DNA of 64,000 nt from positions 4,282,822 through 4,346,821 of the forward strand of contig NC_135570.1 of assembly GCF_964340395.1 (NCBI RefSeq). Reading direction: 5' to 3'. The position numbers and the translations under genes are program-made. The notes beneath the pieces are model-generated. The model saw only the letters and a program-made list of their open reading frames with translations. It did not search any database and was not told the DNA's origin. Positions 41,001-53,335 of this stretch are shown here, one piece after another (within the stretch, counting starts at the first letter, position 1; each line of letters begins with the position of its first letter). Origin of the DNA: Glandiceps talaboti. Taxonomy: Eukaryota > Hemichordata > Enteropneusta > Spengelidae.

Positions 41001-44000
41001 AGGGTTAGTTAGGGTTAGTGAGTGGAGGAGTAAATTGTAACGATACCAGTATGGGAATTAGATTACAATGAATGGACTTTGTTAGTGCAAATAAAAAGGT
41101 CCCTCATTATCATGATAGTAATAGTCATCATGTCACCTTTAAAATTTATGATATTCATGGAGTTCAGAAAGCTGTTACTGGCAAATATTGAATAATCGTA
41201 ATGAGGTAATATACTAGTACATGTACTAGTACTTAATAGTATTGAATAATAAAGTGGCTTCAAAATTTTAGTCGAATGGAACTAAAAATGAAATTTTACT
41301 TTTTAATGCCAGTAAATTAAAGATACTACCTGCTCAATGCTGATAACTACAGAAATTCACCAGTTTTGGACTATTTATCACCTGCAAATGCCAGTAATTA
41401 CCGACAACTTCATAGGTAGCTGGGTTCCTTATACCTGTATCTGCCAAACCATGGCCTATTTTTATTGCTATATTGACATAGAATACTGATTGTTGAGTTT
41501 AATAGTCTAGCTGATGTCAAAACCTGTTTACATCATAGTGTCATTCGCTGTCTTTAGATTAGAAAGGCAATGATGCATTGTTGAAGAGAGTGTTGCTTTG
41601 TAGTCTACTTCCTGTACGGTATCATTACCATTTACACCTCCACTCACAGTTTAGTTCCTGTATGATATCATTATGATTTACACCTCCACTCAGAGACCAT
41701 ATTGGCATTCAGACTCGTTCTTTGTGAAAGTCATACATTTTTTATAAAACCAAATATGTTGATCAGTACGTATACATGTAGGTGTCTTTTTAGCAAAACC
41801 GAACAGGTTCAGTAGTGCTATAGGCATGTTTAAATGTCTGTTTGTATGTATGTATGTATGTATGTAAATAGTAAAAACCTCCAGACTGATTGCCTTGGTA
41901 TTTGGTGAGGACATAGTACTTATGGTGGGTAATGTGTGTGGAAAATTGTTAAAATGAAAATGATTATCACAGCTTCGCAACTTGGGGTTAAAAAAATATG
42001 ATTTTTGGTAAAAAAAGAATAAAAGCTCATAGTACTTTGACAGTTTTGAGTTCGGAAGACACATCAATTTCATGTTGTTACTTGTTTGTATTATGTTTTT
42101 TGATTCATTTTTTGATACATGTGATATGTCAATGTATAAAAGAACATTTATGTACATGATGCATGCAAAAATATTGGGTTTATACCATAGCGGTTCGACA
42201 TCACGACAGCTTGCTTGTACATCATTGGTTCTTCAGTGCTTAGAGTCAAAATGTTCAAATCAACATTATTTTTCCTAATTTTTCATAAATTATTCTTGAA
42301 ATATTATTTTCCAATATTTTTCTTCATTCAGCTGGAAAATGCTCCAGACATTAGGAGTTTGTCATGAAACCCCCTAGGTCACTCATATTTTCCTTGGCTG
42401 AATGAAGATAACTTGGGGAGTAATATATAGTATTGATTCAGTTTTGAAAATATATTTTAGAGTCAATATTTTGATGAATTGTTTTTGTATTAGGTCAAAT
42501 AAAAAAAATTGTGTGTTTTCGATAACCTGACCCACCCTAGTTTAAGCCACTGACCCTAACAATGTTTTTAAATTTAAACAAAAAGATAAAACATTCTTTG
42601 TCTTCTTGACCTTCATGCATGTCTGTTTTCTTTCCCCAATTCCCCAAGTGATGTCTGTACATATTTCATCAAACTACCACATTTTTGTTTTTTTTTTGGT
42701 TGAAGCAATATTTTTCACAAATATGAACAATTAAAAATATAAAATAAAATCCTGGCCTACCTACCCTATTTTCTGAGGCCATGTTATTAAAAACACACAA
42801 TTATTATTTTTGCCTTAGTTCTGAAATAATACGAAATATTATTCGAGAGCAAGGAAACAACGTTTTAGGTTATATTTTGACGACGGTTTAGGTGGATTCA
42901 AAGCTGCATAGCCTTGAATAGTTTAATCAGATTTAAAATATATATACACTGTAAAATAATTTGTGCCAATTTGCAAGTTTCTGTGCTATTCAAACCTTAC
43001 ATTTTTATAATAAAAAAGACTGCTGTGATCTATTGATGAATGTTATCTGAACATCTAGATGTTTTCACACAATAAAAAACAGATGGTCACTTATGTACCT
43101 ATCACCACTCAATTTTATGAATTCTGACACTATTCAAAGTAAACACGCCAGTGAGTATAAACTATATCAGGAAAAAACTAGTCCATGTATTTTATATCAG
43201 GTGTCATCAGTTAAATCCTTTGTTTGCCGGCCACATGTGACACTGTACAATAATTTACCCATAACTCTCTCTGATCTGTACTGTCGAACATCATCTCCTT
43301 GATTGAAGTCAGACAAATTTCACCAGTGTTACAGGGTTTTGTAAACACATTTTTCACATTTACAAAGTGTAGATTTGCCACTGATGAGTTTCTGAATACC
43401 TAATTTTTTAGGTTTTGCTATCAATGATTTATTATAGGAAATTTTTGTGAACAGATTTTTTAGAAAGACATGCAGAATATTTGCAACGAATTTAAGGAAA
43501 ATATCTCCACCTGTTATGACTCTGCCAAAGATGTATATTACTCTGAATAGGTATAGCAAAGGAAATTTGGATATTAAACTCTCCATGCAAAGTGACTACC
43601 CAAGTTAGGGACACTTTGACATTGAAAAGTGTTTTATTCAGAGTACATGTTTAATTTAGTTGTTAGTACATTTTTATAGAACATTTAGACCTTTATTTTT
43701 TATTACTAAGCATACTTTTGTTATATATTATTTAAACATAATTATTCTTACAATTTTAAGATGTATGGGATTTTGAAGAAGTTATAAAATAAGGATATTT
43801 GCACACAGTAACATGTTTTTTAGGAATACGACAAAATATAATCTGTGTCTGAATACAGACTACAGAACCACCTGTACCAAACATGATGGCTAATAGGGAA
43901 CTTGCAAACCCGCCATGTCTAATATTGCATCATGGGAAATGTGATAATAAATACTAATAAATTAGTATTGTAAATAATATTGTTAAATTGTTTATAACCA

Positions 44001-47000
44001 ATAATCAATTCATATTTACCCTGCCCAGTGTGGGAGGTTTATTTTATCAGTAGCTACAGATAAGTTATTATGATAACCACAGATAATACCATAGTCCTTT
44101 GCGTCTGAGCATGCTCAGTGTGGATTGCAAGTTCCCTATTCTAATAGCCTTCTGAAGGTCATCAGAAGACAATGATAAGCAACAACTCAACTAAGCCATC
44201 ATTTTGAGAGCTCTGGAAGGTTAGATGTAGTAGCCTTCATATTGATTGCTATACAGCCATGGAAGGCTTTCCTTAGCAATAAGACAACTGTAAACAGTGT
44301 AGACAATATACTTAGTAGCCAATGTACTGTATATAGTTGTATACATTAATATATTATTTAGTCGTTTTTTAGGCCACAAGTCAAAATGACAATTATAAAA
44401 TTTTAACTAATGAAAAAGAGAATACAGTATAAAAGGTTACAAAATATTTAGCATTGTGTCCAAAAAGCCCAGCAGTGATTGTTCTTTTTGTGTAGGTTGG
44501 CGGGCTTCGGTCTTAGCAAGATCTTCTGATAAAATTTTACCGGGCAGTTATTGAGAGTGAATTAACAATCGCCATTATTTTCTGGTACGGGAGCTCCACT
44601 GCGGAGGACCGACACCTACTAAACCGTGTGATATGTTCAGCCACAGATACTTGTCTGTGGTTCAGCCGAGTGCATTATTGGTGTAAATCTGCCTCATTTA
44701 GATGATATTTACAGGTCTAGGATGAAAAAGAAAACAAAATCGATTCTATCCGATTCTTCCCATCCGGCCAACAATCAGTTCTCCCTTATGCCATCAGAGA
44801 AATGATATCACAAAATCAGAACGTCACAGAAAAAGTTTTTACCCGTCAGCAGTCCGCCAATTAAATGGGACGGACCTTCTAGCCAGATGCTTGTAATTCT
44901 AGTCACTGTTATTGTTAGTGTTTATTTGTGAGTGTTTGTATTTGACTGGTAACTGTTGTTGGATGTTGTATTTAACTGCTATTTTTAGGGTAAGAGCCAA
45001 CATGGTTTCTAATTTGTTTTTTATATATACACTAGTGAATAAACTATGAATTGTTTGTATGTTGTTGAAACTTATAAATTTTTTAAGCAATATCAGGCGT
45101 CCATATAAAATTCTTGACTTAAATCCATAGCTTTGTAAACCAATTTACCAAGATTCCTCAACAAAGTTACACAGATCTATACAGGTAACATGTCTTGTGT
45201 TGTTTGCTCTTGCCAAAACCAGCTTTTTTCATCAACACCTGCAAACACAATATGATCAATTTATAAAATAATATTTCATCTTGTTTATTGCAGCTGTATC
45301 GCCATGGAAACCGGTCTCCGACAAGACATTATCCTAACGATCCAAATCCTATTAGTACGTGGCCACAAGGTCTGGGTCAGTTAACTAACGTAAGTCATAC
45401 ACTACACATCTTTGGAGCAAATATGTTTTGGGATGTTTACAAACATGAATTTGACACTAAAATTTTGAGAAGTTTCATGATTTTTTTCCCAGTATCATTC
45501 GCAATTCCAAGATATGTCTTCGTTTAATCTGTGCTCGTGATTCTCTTTCTGTCCTAAGTTGCTCAGATGGGTCAAAGGTCATGCACATGTTCAAAGATGA
45601 GGATCAAATCAAAACTCTACACAATATTGAAAAAAATCAAGAGTCGAAAGTCTACATCAGTAAAACACAGCAGTCATCCAAGTTATTTGTGCATGTCATT
45701 GGTATTCCAGTCACCAGAACTTTTACTTATATTAAGCAACAAGGGACAGAAAGACAACCAAATCCTTACAAGAAAACAGATCAAACCAAGATATACCTAG
45801 GGAGATAAAAAACGTGAAAAAAAACCATAACATTTTTGCATTTCAGTTTCAAACTCTTGTTTGTAAACATCCCAAAAGACACATACACCAAAGATTTGCA
45901 GCACATGACCACTGGAGCTCCCAGCTTATAAGTACCTGGTACTCTTCTGCCAAATTAGACTACTTTAGTGCCTAACACTAACAAACAGGTCATTGTGGCA
46001 ATGTACTACCGGTAAGTTTTGGATCTAAAGGATATAGTCTCACCAGAGATAGGTAACTGTAACTGTACAATTTATTTACAAAAGGTTCCATTGTTGTCTT
46101 TTTGACTACAGTTATATCGTCATGGTAACCGATCTCCAGCAAGACAATATCCCACAGATCCAAATCCTGTTAGTACATGGCCACAAGGATTTGGTCAGTT
46201 AACAAATGTAAGTTCTGTGTAACTGATACTCGACAGCCAAAGATATAAAAAATGAATCATGGGAGGTACTGCGATAGTTTTTTTGCACTGTGTGTAATAG
46301 AGGACACTGGAAGTGTCACCCACAAATACACTTTAACAGTCTATAATGTTACACATTGTGACTGCGTAAAATTCTTCTTTTTTTTTTCTAAACATTTTTT
46401 GTTTTTTCTAATGTTTAGCACATACAGTTACAACATGAAGTATTTTCATAACCACACGTTATCTCTATTACCACCTATTCACAAGTGAAGAGCTACGTAA
46501 TGGCATGGGTGTGTGTGTGTGTGTGTGGGGGTATTATTTTCACCACGGGTGTGTGGGGGGAAGGGGTGGTATGAGGAGAAACTTTTCACAACCACTTTAT
46601 CACTGCTACAACCCATTCATAAGTCAAAATATGGGGCCTATGTCTTCAATGAAGACTTGTTAGAATGTTAGTGCCAGTAAGAAAATCATAGGACATCCCT
46701 ATTCTAAATTATGTTCCTACTTCCACTACTCCACTACCTGGTGTGAAAATAATAACCCAACCCCCCCTCCCCCCTCGGCTATATTGACTTGTGAATGGGT
46801 TGTAACAGTGATAAAGAGTGGTTCTGAAAATAATACCCCCGCCCTCCCCCTCGCTATATTGACTTGTGAATGGGTTGTAACAGTGATAAAGAGTGGTTCT
46901 GAAAATAATACCCCCGCCCTCCCCCTCGCTATATTGACTTGTGAATGGGTTGTAACAGTGATAAAGAGTGGTTCTGAAAATAATACCCCCACCCTCCCCA

Positions 47001-47798
47001 CCGCTATATTGACTTGTGAATGGGTTGTAACAGTGATAAAGAGTGGTTCTGAAAATAATACCCCCACCCTCCCCCTCGCTATATTGACTTGTGAATGGGT
47101 TGTAACAGTGATAAAGAGTGGTTCTGAAAATAATACCCCCACCCTCCCCCTCGCTATATTTTGACTTGTGAATGGGTTGTAATAGTACTTGATGTAAAAT
47201 ACAGGTTGAATGTCAGTATACAATATCAACTAAACTGCATCATCCCCACACCCACCCCTACCCCATTACCTTTTAATACAAAATGATTGGGCTATAATAC
47301 ATCTGATCATGTTTTACAGTATTGAGTAAACAGATTTAAGCGAATACTTCATACTCTTGCAACAAATTGTTCTGTAGATAATTTTTTCCAGTACTGTACA
47401 TGCAAAATTTAAATGTAAATATAAAAAAATAAATATTTTTACTACCATTGTGTGATATACCATATGGTAAACTGTAAGTAGATTGATAGGATTTTGTGAC
47501 TTCTACATGAACTATAGTAATTGTTTTCTGGGACCAAGAATTTTTAGAAAAAATTGGAAAATTTATTAGGAATTAGTTAGTTTAATAGTTGATGTTGCTT
47601 TTTGATATTATTTGACCCAAAAAAATATAATATGTTCCTTTGAAGTATCAAATACGACATTGTGGATTTCCTTTTGTATGAGAAGTGAAAGGAAACATCT
47701 GGAATTGAGAGGACGTATGTAGGATCAAGGATAGATGAATAGAGATTTGAATTTTAATAGTATTGAATAGTATCACTGTGTAGCAAAATTCAATTTGC

Positions 47799-47881
<83 letters not shown>

Positions 47882-50800
47882 CATGGACACATGGGATGGG
47901 GGTACAAACACCCACATAAGGCATAATGATAAAAATCAACAAATCCTCTACCCATAAAACAGTAATGATTGAGAAGAACCATAACGTCCCCTAAATTCCT
48001 TAATTTCCAACCAGGCTGACAAAGTCAGATGAACAGAGGGAAGGAAGAGGTAGAGGGTTAAAGACAGTTGTAGAGAGCTAGAGACACATTTGTAGAGAGC
48101 TGGAGACACATTTGTAGAGAGCTAGAGACACAGAGTTGTAAAGAGCTAGAGACACAGAGTTGTAAAGAGCTAGAGACAGAGTTGTAAAGAGCTAGAGACA
48201 CAGAGTTGTAAAGAGCTAGAGACACAGAGTTGTAAAGAGCTAGAGACACAGAGTTATAAAGAGCTGGAGATAGTTATAAAGAGCTAGAGACACAGAGTTG
48301 TAAAGAGCTAGAGACAGAGTTGTAAAGAGCTAGAGACACAGAGTAAAAGAGCTAGAGACACAGAGTTGTAAAGAGTTAGAGACACAGAGTTGTAAAGAGT
48401 TGGAGACAGAGTCGTAAAGAGCTAGAGACACAGAGTAAAAGAGCTAGAGACACAGAGTTATAAAGAGTTAGAGACACAGAGTTATAAAGAGCTGGAGATA
48501 GTTATAAAGTGCTAGAGATAGAGTTATAAAGAGTTGGAGACAGAGTCGTAAAGAGCTAGAGACACAGAGTTGTAAAGAGCTAGAGACAGAGTTGTAAAGA
48601 GTTGGAGACAGAGTCGTAAAGAGCTAGAGACACAGAGTTGTAAAGAGTTGGAGACAGAGTTGTAAAGAGCTAGAGACAGAGTTGTAAAGAGCTAGAGACA
48701 CAGAGTTGTAAAGAGTTGGAGACAGAGTTGTAAAGAGCTAGAGATACAGAGTTGTAAAGAGCTAGAGACACAGAGTTATAAAGAGCTAGAGACACAGAGT
48801 TATAAAGAGCTAGAGACACAGAGTTGTAAAGAGCTAGAGACAGAGTTGTAAAGAGCTAGAGACACAGAGTTGTAAAGAGCTAGAGACACAGAGTTGTAAA
48901 GAGCTAGAGACACAGAGTTGTAAAGAGCTAGACACACAGAGTTGTAAAGAGCTGGAGACAGAGTTATAAAGAGCTAGAGACAGAGTTGTAAAGAGTTGGA
49001 GACAGAGTTATAAAGAGCTACAGAGACACAGAGTTGTAAAGAGCTAGAGACACAGAGTCGTGAAGAGCTAGAGACACAGAGTCGTGAAGAGCTAGAGACA
49101 CAGAGTTATAAAGAGCTAGAGACACAGAGTTGTAAAGAGCTGGAGACAGAGTTGTAAAGAGCTGGAGACAGAGTTGTAAAGAGCTAGAGACAGTTATAAA
49201 GAGCTAGAGACAGTTATAAAGAGCTAGAGACAGAGTTGTAAAGAGCTAGAGACACACAGTTATAAAGAGCTAGAGACACAGTTATAAAGAGCTAGAGACA
49301 CAGTTATAAAGAGCTAGAGACAGAGTTGTAAAGAGCTAGAGACAGATTTGTAGAGAGCTAGAGACAGAGTTGTAAAGAGCTAGAGACAGAGTTGTAAAGA
49401 GCTAGAGACAGAGTTGTAAAGAGCTAGAGACAGAGTTGTAAAGAGCTAGAGACAGAGTTATAAAGCGCTAGAGATAGAGTTGTAAAGAGCTAGAGATAGA
49501 GACAAACCGTTTACATACAGACAGGACACAATAAACAAGCCTCACCGAATCAGATCTAGACTGACAAGCAGGCACACTGACAGACGGAACCAGACATGAA
49601 CTGTTGAGCCTCAGTGTAGATCATTAAAGTAAAAAAAAAAAACATGCTCATAATATTTATCACCATTAATCTTTCTTCACAATTTGTTTATTTTTAGTCT
49701 GGTAAAATGCAGCAATTCAAGTTAGGACAGTGGCTGCTTGAAAGATATGGAGGTTTATTCCTGAACAAGACATACATGCGTAGTGAAATATATGTACGTA
49801 GTACCGATATAGACAGAACATTAATGTCAGCAGAGTGTAATTTAGCTGGAATGTACCCACCCAATGGAGAGCAAATATGGAATCCAGACCTCAAGATGCC
49901 ATGGCAACCAATTCCAGTACATACAACAGTAAATTCTGAAGATACTGTAAGTTTCAAACTGTTTGTTTTAGTATACTTGTTGTATATTGATTACACTAGA
50001 TGTAAACTGAATGCTTTCCATAATGTATAAAGTTAGCGCCATGTTACCTGAATGTTTTCAGACCTGTAGAGAGTGTACATGGCTATCAAACGAGATCAAC
50101 ATCTAGAATGATATGTATATAAGCACACAACACAGATTTTTAAAGTGGCCATATGGATGAGGATTTGGTATTTATTTTCAATTTTTAATTCATATAACAA
50201 TTTTATCATGGTGTCTTATTTGAAAAATCAACTTGAAACAACATTGACAAAATCTGTGTTTGTAACTCAATACATTACAAAAAGCTAAAAAAAATGTGTA
50301 AATAAATTTGTTATTGTATGTCCAATAAGAAACATTTTACACATTTATAAGTCTTCTGCAATTTATTGAGTTACAAACAAGGACTTGGCATATGTTGTTT
50401 CATATTGATTTTTCAAGTAGGAAGTCATGATAAAATTGTTTCATAAATTAAAAATAATACCAAATCCTCATCCATATGGCCAGTTTAAGAGAAATTTTAT
50501 TTTCAGTGGTGCTAAAATTTGGAACAGTCATCCAATGGATGTCAAGTCATGTTCAAGCTTGAAATCTTTTAAAATGAAATTGAAGTCTTATCTTTTAAAC
50601 CAGACGTAAATATTCTGTCAACTTCTCTTTTTTTCAGTTTCAGTATTTTATTTTGTAACTCATACTAGTAGTTGCTGTTCAGTCCTTTTCTGATTTTAAT
50701 GTGCATGTGTATTTTATGTAAATATTGTATATTTTCCTTCTCGACATTGTGTAAGCAGACCCTATAGTATGGCTCAACAATTATTTGACATTACATAAAA

Positions 50801-53288
50801 GTCAATAATGATACTTCTAATAGCTCAGTCACCCATTTATCAGAACGAGAAACATCCTCCCTGCTATATATTACATGTACCTGCTTAGTAAATGTACCTT
50901 GTGCCTTTATAGGGTATCTTTGCTGTGGGCCATTGCATCATGGGAGTCATTAGAAGGTGGAACAATGATAATTCATGACGCCTAAGTGCTTCAGTGTAAA
51001 ACATCTCTCATGACAGACTTATGAAAATGCCTTTATGTGGCATTCCCCTTGAACCATTAGTTAACCTACAGCTTGTATGTGACAACACCCCCCCCCCCCC
51101 AAATAAGTGGGGTTCGGTCATCCCCCCCCCCCCCCCCTTTTTCTTTCTCATGAGTGTCAAGATTTTACAGTCTTGCTTTCAAATACAATGTCCATCCATA
51201 CATGGAAAATATGAAAACTTATTTTCATGTTTTTTGTCAATTTTGTAGCTGATAGGATTTCCCAACTGTCCAAAGTATAATGGACTTGCAGATAAGGTCA
51301 GATACGGGGAGAAAGCCAAACATTATGAAGAGGTGAACAAGGTAAGCTTAAAAAAATCAATACTCTGCATTAATTTAAAGTGGCCATATGGATGAGGATT
51401 GGTTACTGGAACTAGATGTATTTTTTATAAACGATGTTGGTGTCTGTAAAGTCGTTTCATCATTTTACACCACATCAATTTTGTGTGATTGCGAAAAAGC
51501 ACAAAATTGAAACTGCTCATTTCTATTGATCTCACACTGGTCTACTGTTGCATCATGGGACTTAGAAGACATGCGTATTTATTAGATGAACATTGAGCAG
51601 GGGTTAGGTAGGAAATATTAGCTATGACCCAAATATAGTTAGCAACAGGGAGCCTATGAAACATGTTATGTAGCTAAATCTCTTTACTTGTGACTGCGTG
51701 AGTCACTTTGAGAGGCGTGAAAACAGATTGTTACATTGCAAGAAAAATAAAAAGTCCTCGTTGATGGCACTTTCAACATGGCACCCTCCCATCTTGTGTT
51801 ACTTGAGTGTTCAACAGGTAAGAATTTTATGTGATTTCTATGTTTTAGTCCAATTTTACGTTTGTACAGTGCATGCATTCTGAGAGAAATGGGTTTGAGA
51901 CTCGTACAGTGAATGATGTTAAATATTTTTCATTGTGCAGGGCTTGAAATGAACCTTTTTCTTTGATAGTCCTAGTGCACTACCAATTTCAGAAAGTGGT
52001 GATTGATAGTCTTGCACATGTATTCCTGAACTGAAAACAGACTTCCTCTATTAGAAATATGTGTGTTATTAAAATACTTTTATGTCTGTAAATCTTCCAT
52101 CCTTTAAATCATCACATAATCAGTGATAGCCTGAGTGTGCTACCAGCTGCAAATTATGGTAGCCCCATGACAAGAATTGGTAGTCTGTGGACATGGGACT
52201 ATTGTTAATTTTAAACCCTGTAGGTGAAATGTGTGAATACATGTAACTTCAACAAGTCTGAGCTCGTCTGCCAGGCATGCTGTAATCCTACATGTATAGG
52301 AATGCAGGGGATACAGTTGTTTAGTCTAGTTCCTATATGACGTGTTGTGATTACTACGATCATCTCCACTCACGTATAGGGCTTTTCAACAAATACTAAC
52401 CTGTGTCTCTAGTGATATAAAACAAGAATATTTTGACTATAGTTTTAGTGTTATTGGTGCATGCTTCTAATAATAAACATGATGTATACATTACATATTT
52501 AGGGGGAAATAACAAATATTAATTATATATTATAATTCAGGATATTTTTATCAATGACATTTTTTTATGGTAATGCTTTTTAAGTGCTCCAAAATTAATT
52601 TGACATGTTCACTGTAAGCGTATATTGAAAAAAAGGAAAATGTTTTGTGTAAAAAATATTCTAAGATCAAAATTAGTTAGATACACCACTATCTTTATTA
52701 ATAGCATACTACTATAAAAATCATGGTACTGTATGCAGAAAATAAATGTGTTCTAAATACTGTAACTAAGTGAAAAAAAAAAATACAAAGCAACAGCTGT
52801 TGTGTATACATCAAATGTATATTTGCATATGAAGGTGAATGTAAATATAAAGTTATCGTCAATTCAGATATAATGGAGCAAATGATTGATCGTTAGTCAG
52901 ATGATGAGAAGGGCTCCATCTACACAATGCTATTTGAAAATCAAAACACAAGTATTTTGCTGTGTTTGCACCTACTGTGTGTGTGAAGATGACAAAATGG
53001 AAATGAAAACGTAACAATTTGAAATGTTGCTGAATTGAATTGAAATGAATTGAATTGAATTGAAATTTCTTTGCCACAAAAGAGATAAACATAAAAATAA
53101 CAAGTAAACATTAACATCCAAAAAAAAGAAAATGATTTAAGGTTGTGGGTGAGAGACTGGAAAATAGTTTTGAGAAAACTAAATCGAGCCTAGCCACTCG
53201 ATTTCAAGACAATTGCATTCATACTGTGGTGACTTCAGACTACAGTTGTTCAAATTAAATAACACTACTTACAAAATCAGAAACTTCT

Positions 53289-53335
<47 letters not shown>

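Larger units (their letters stand above)
40312..45293. other. Remainder of acid phosphatase intron 1
   Basis: Noncoding, AT-rich. It holds an interstitial telomere-like patch, a (TATG)n run at 41839-41865, a dispersed repeat at about 42310-42412, one MITE B copy and a LINE remnant. Open frames here, the longest at 41690-42157 (-), lack domain or splice support. The rest shows nothing I recognise. Confidence 0.6.

Noticed and set aside
41690-42157. 155-aa minus-strand open frame
   Set aside because: Composition typical of AT-rich noncoding DNA, crosses a TATG microsatellite, no domain.
45567-45808. Two overlapping open frames between exons 2a and 2b
   Set aside because: They fall in the loop and arm of a palindromic element; no phosphatase similarity.
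46726-47229. Open frames with 25-aa repeats on both strands
   Set aside because: 75-bp tandem DNA array; both strands open, no domain, no exon signals.
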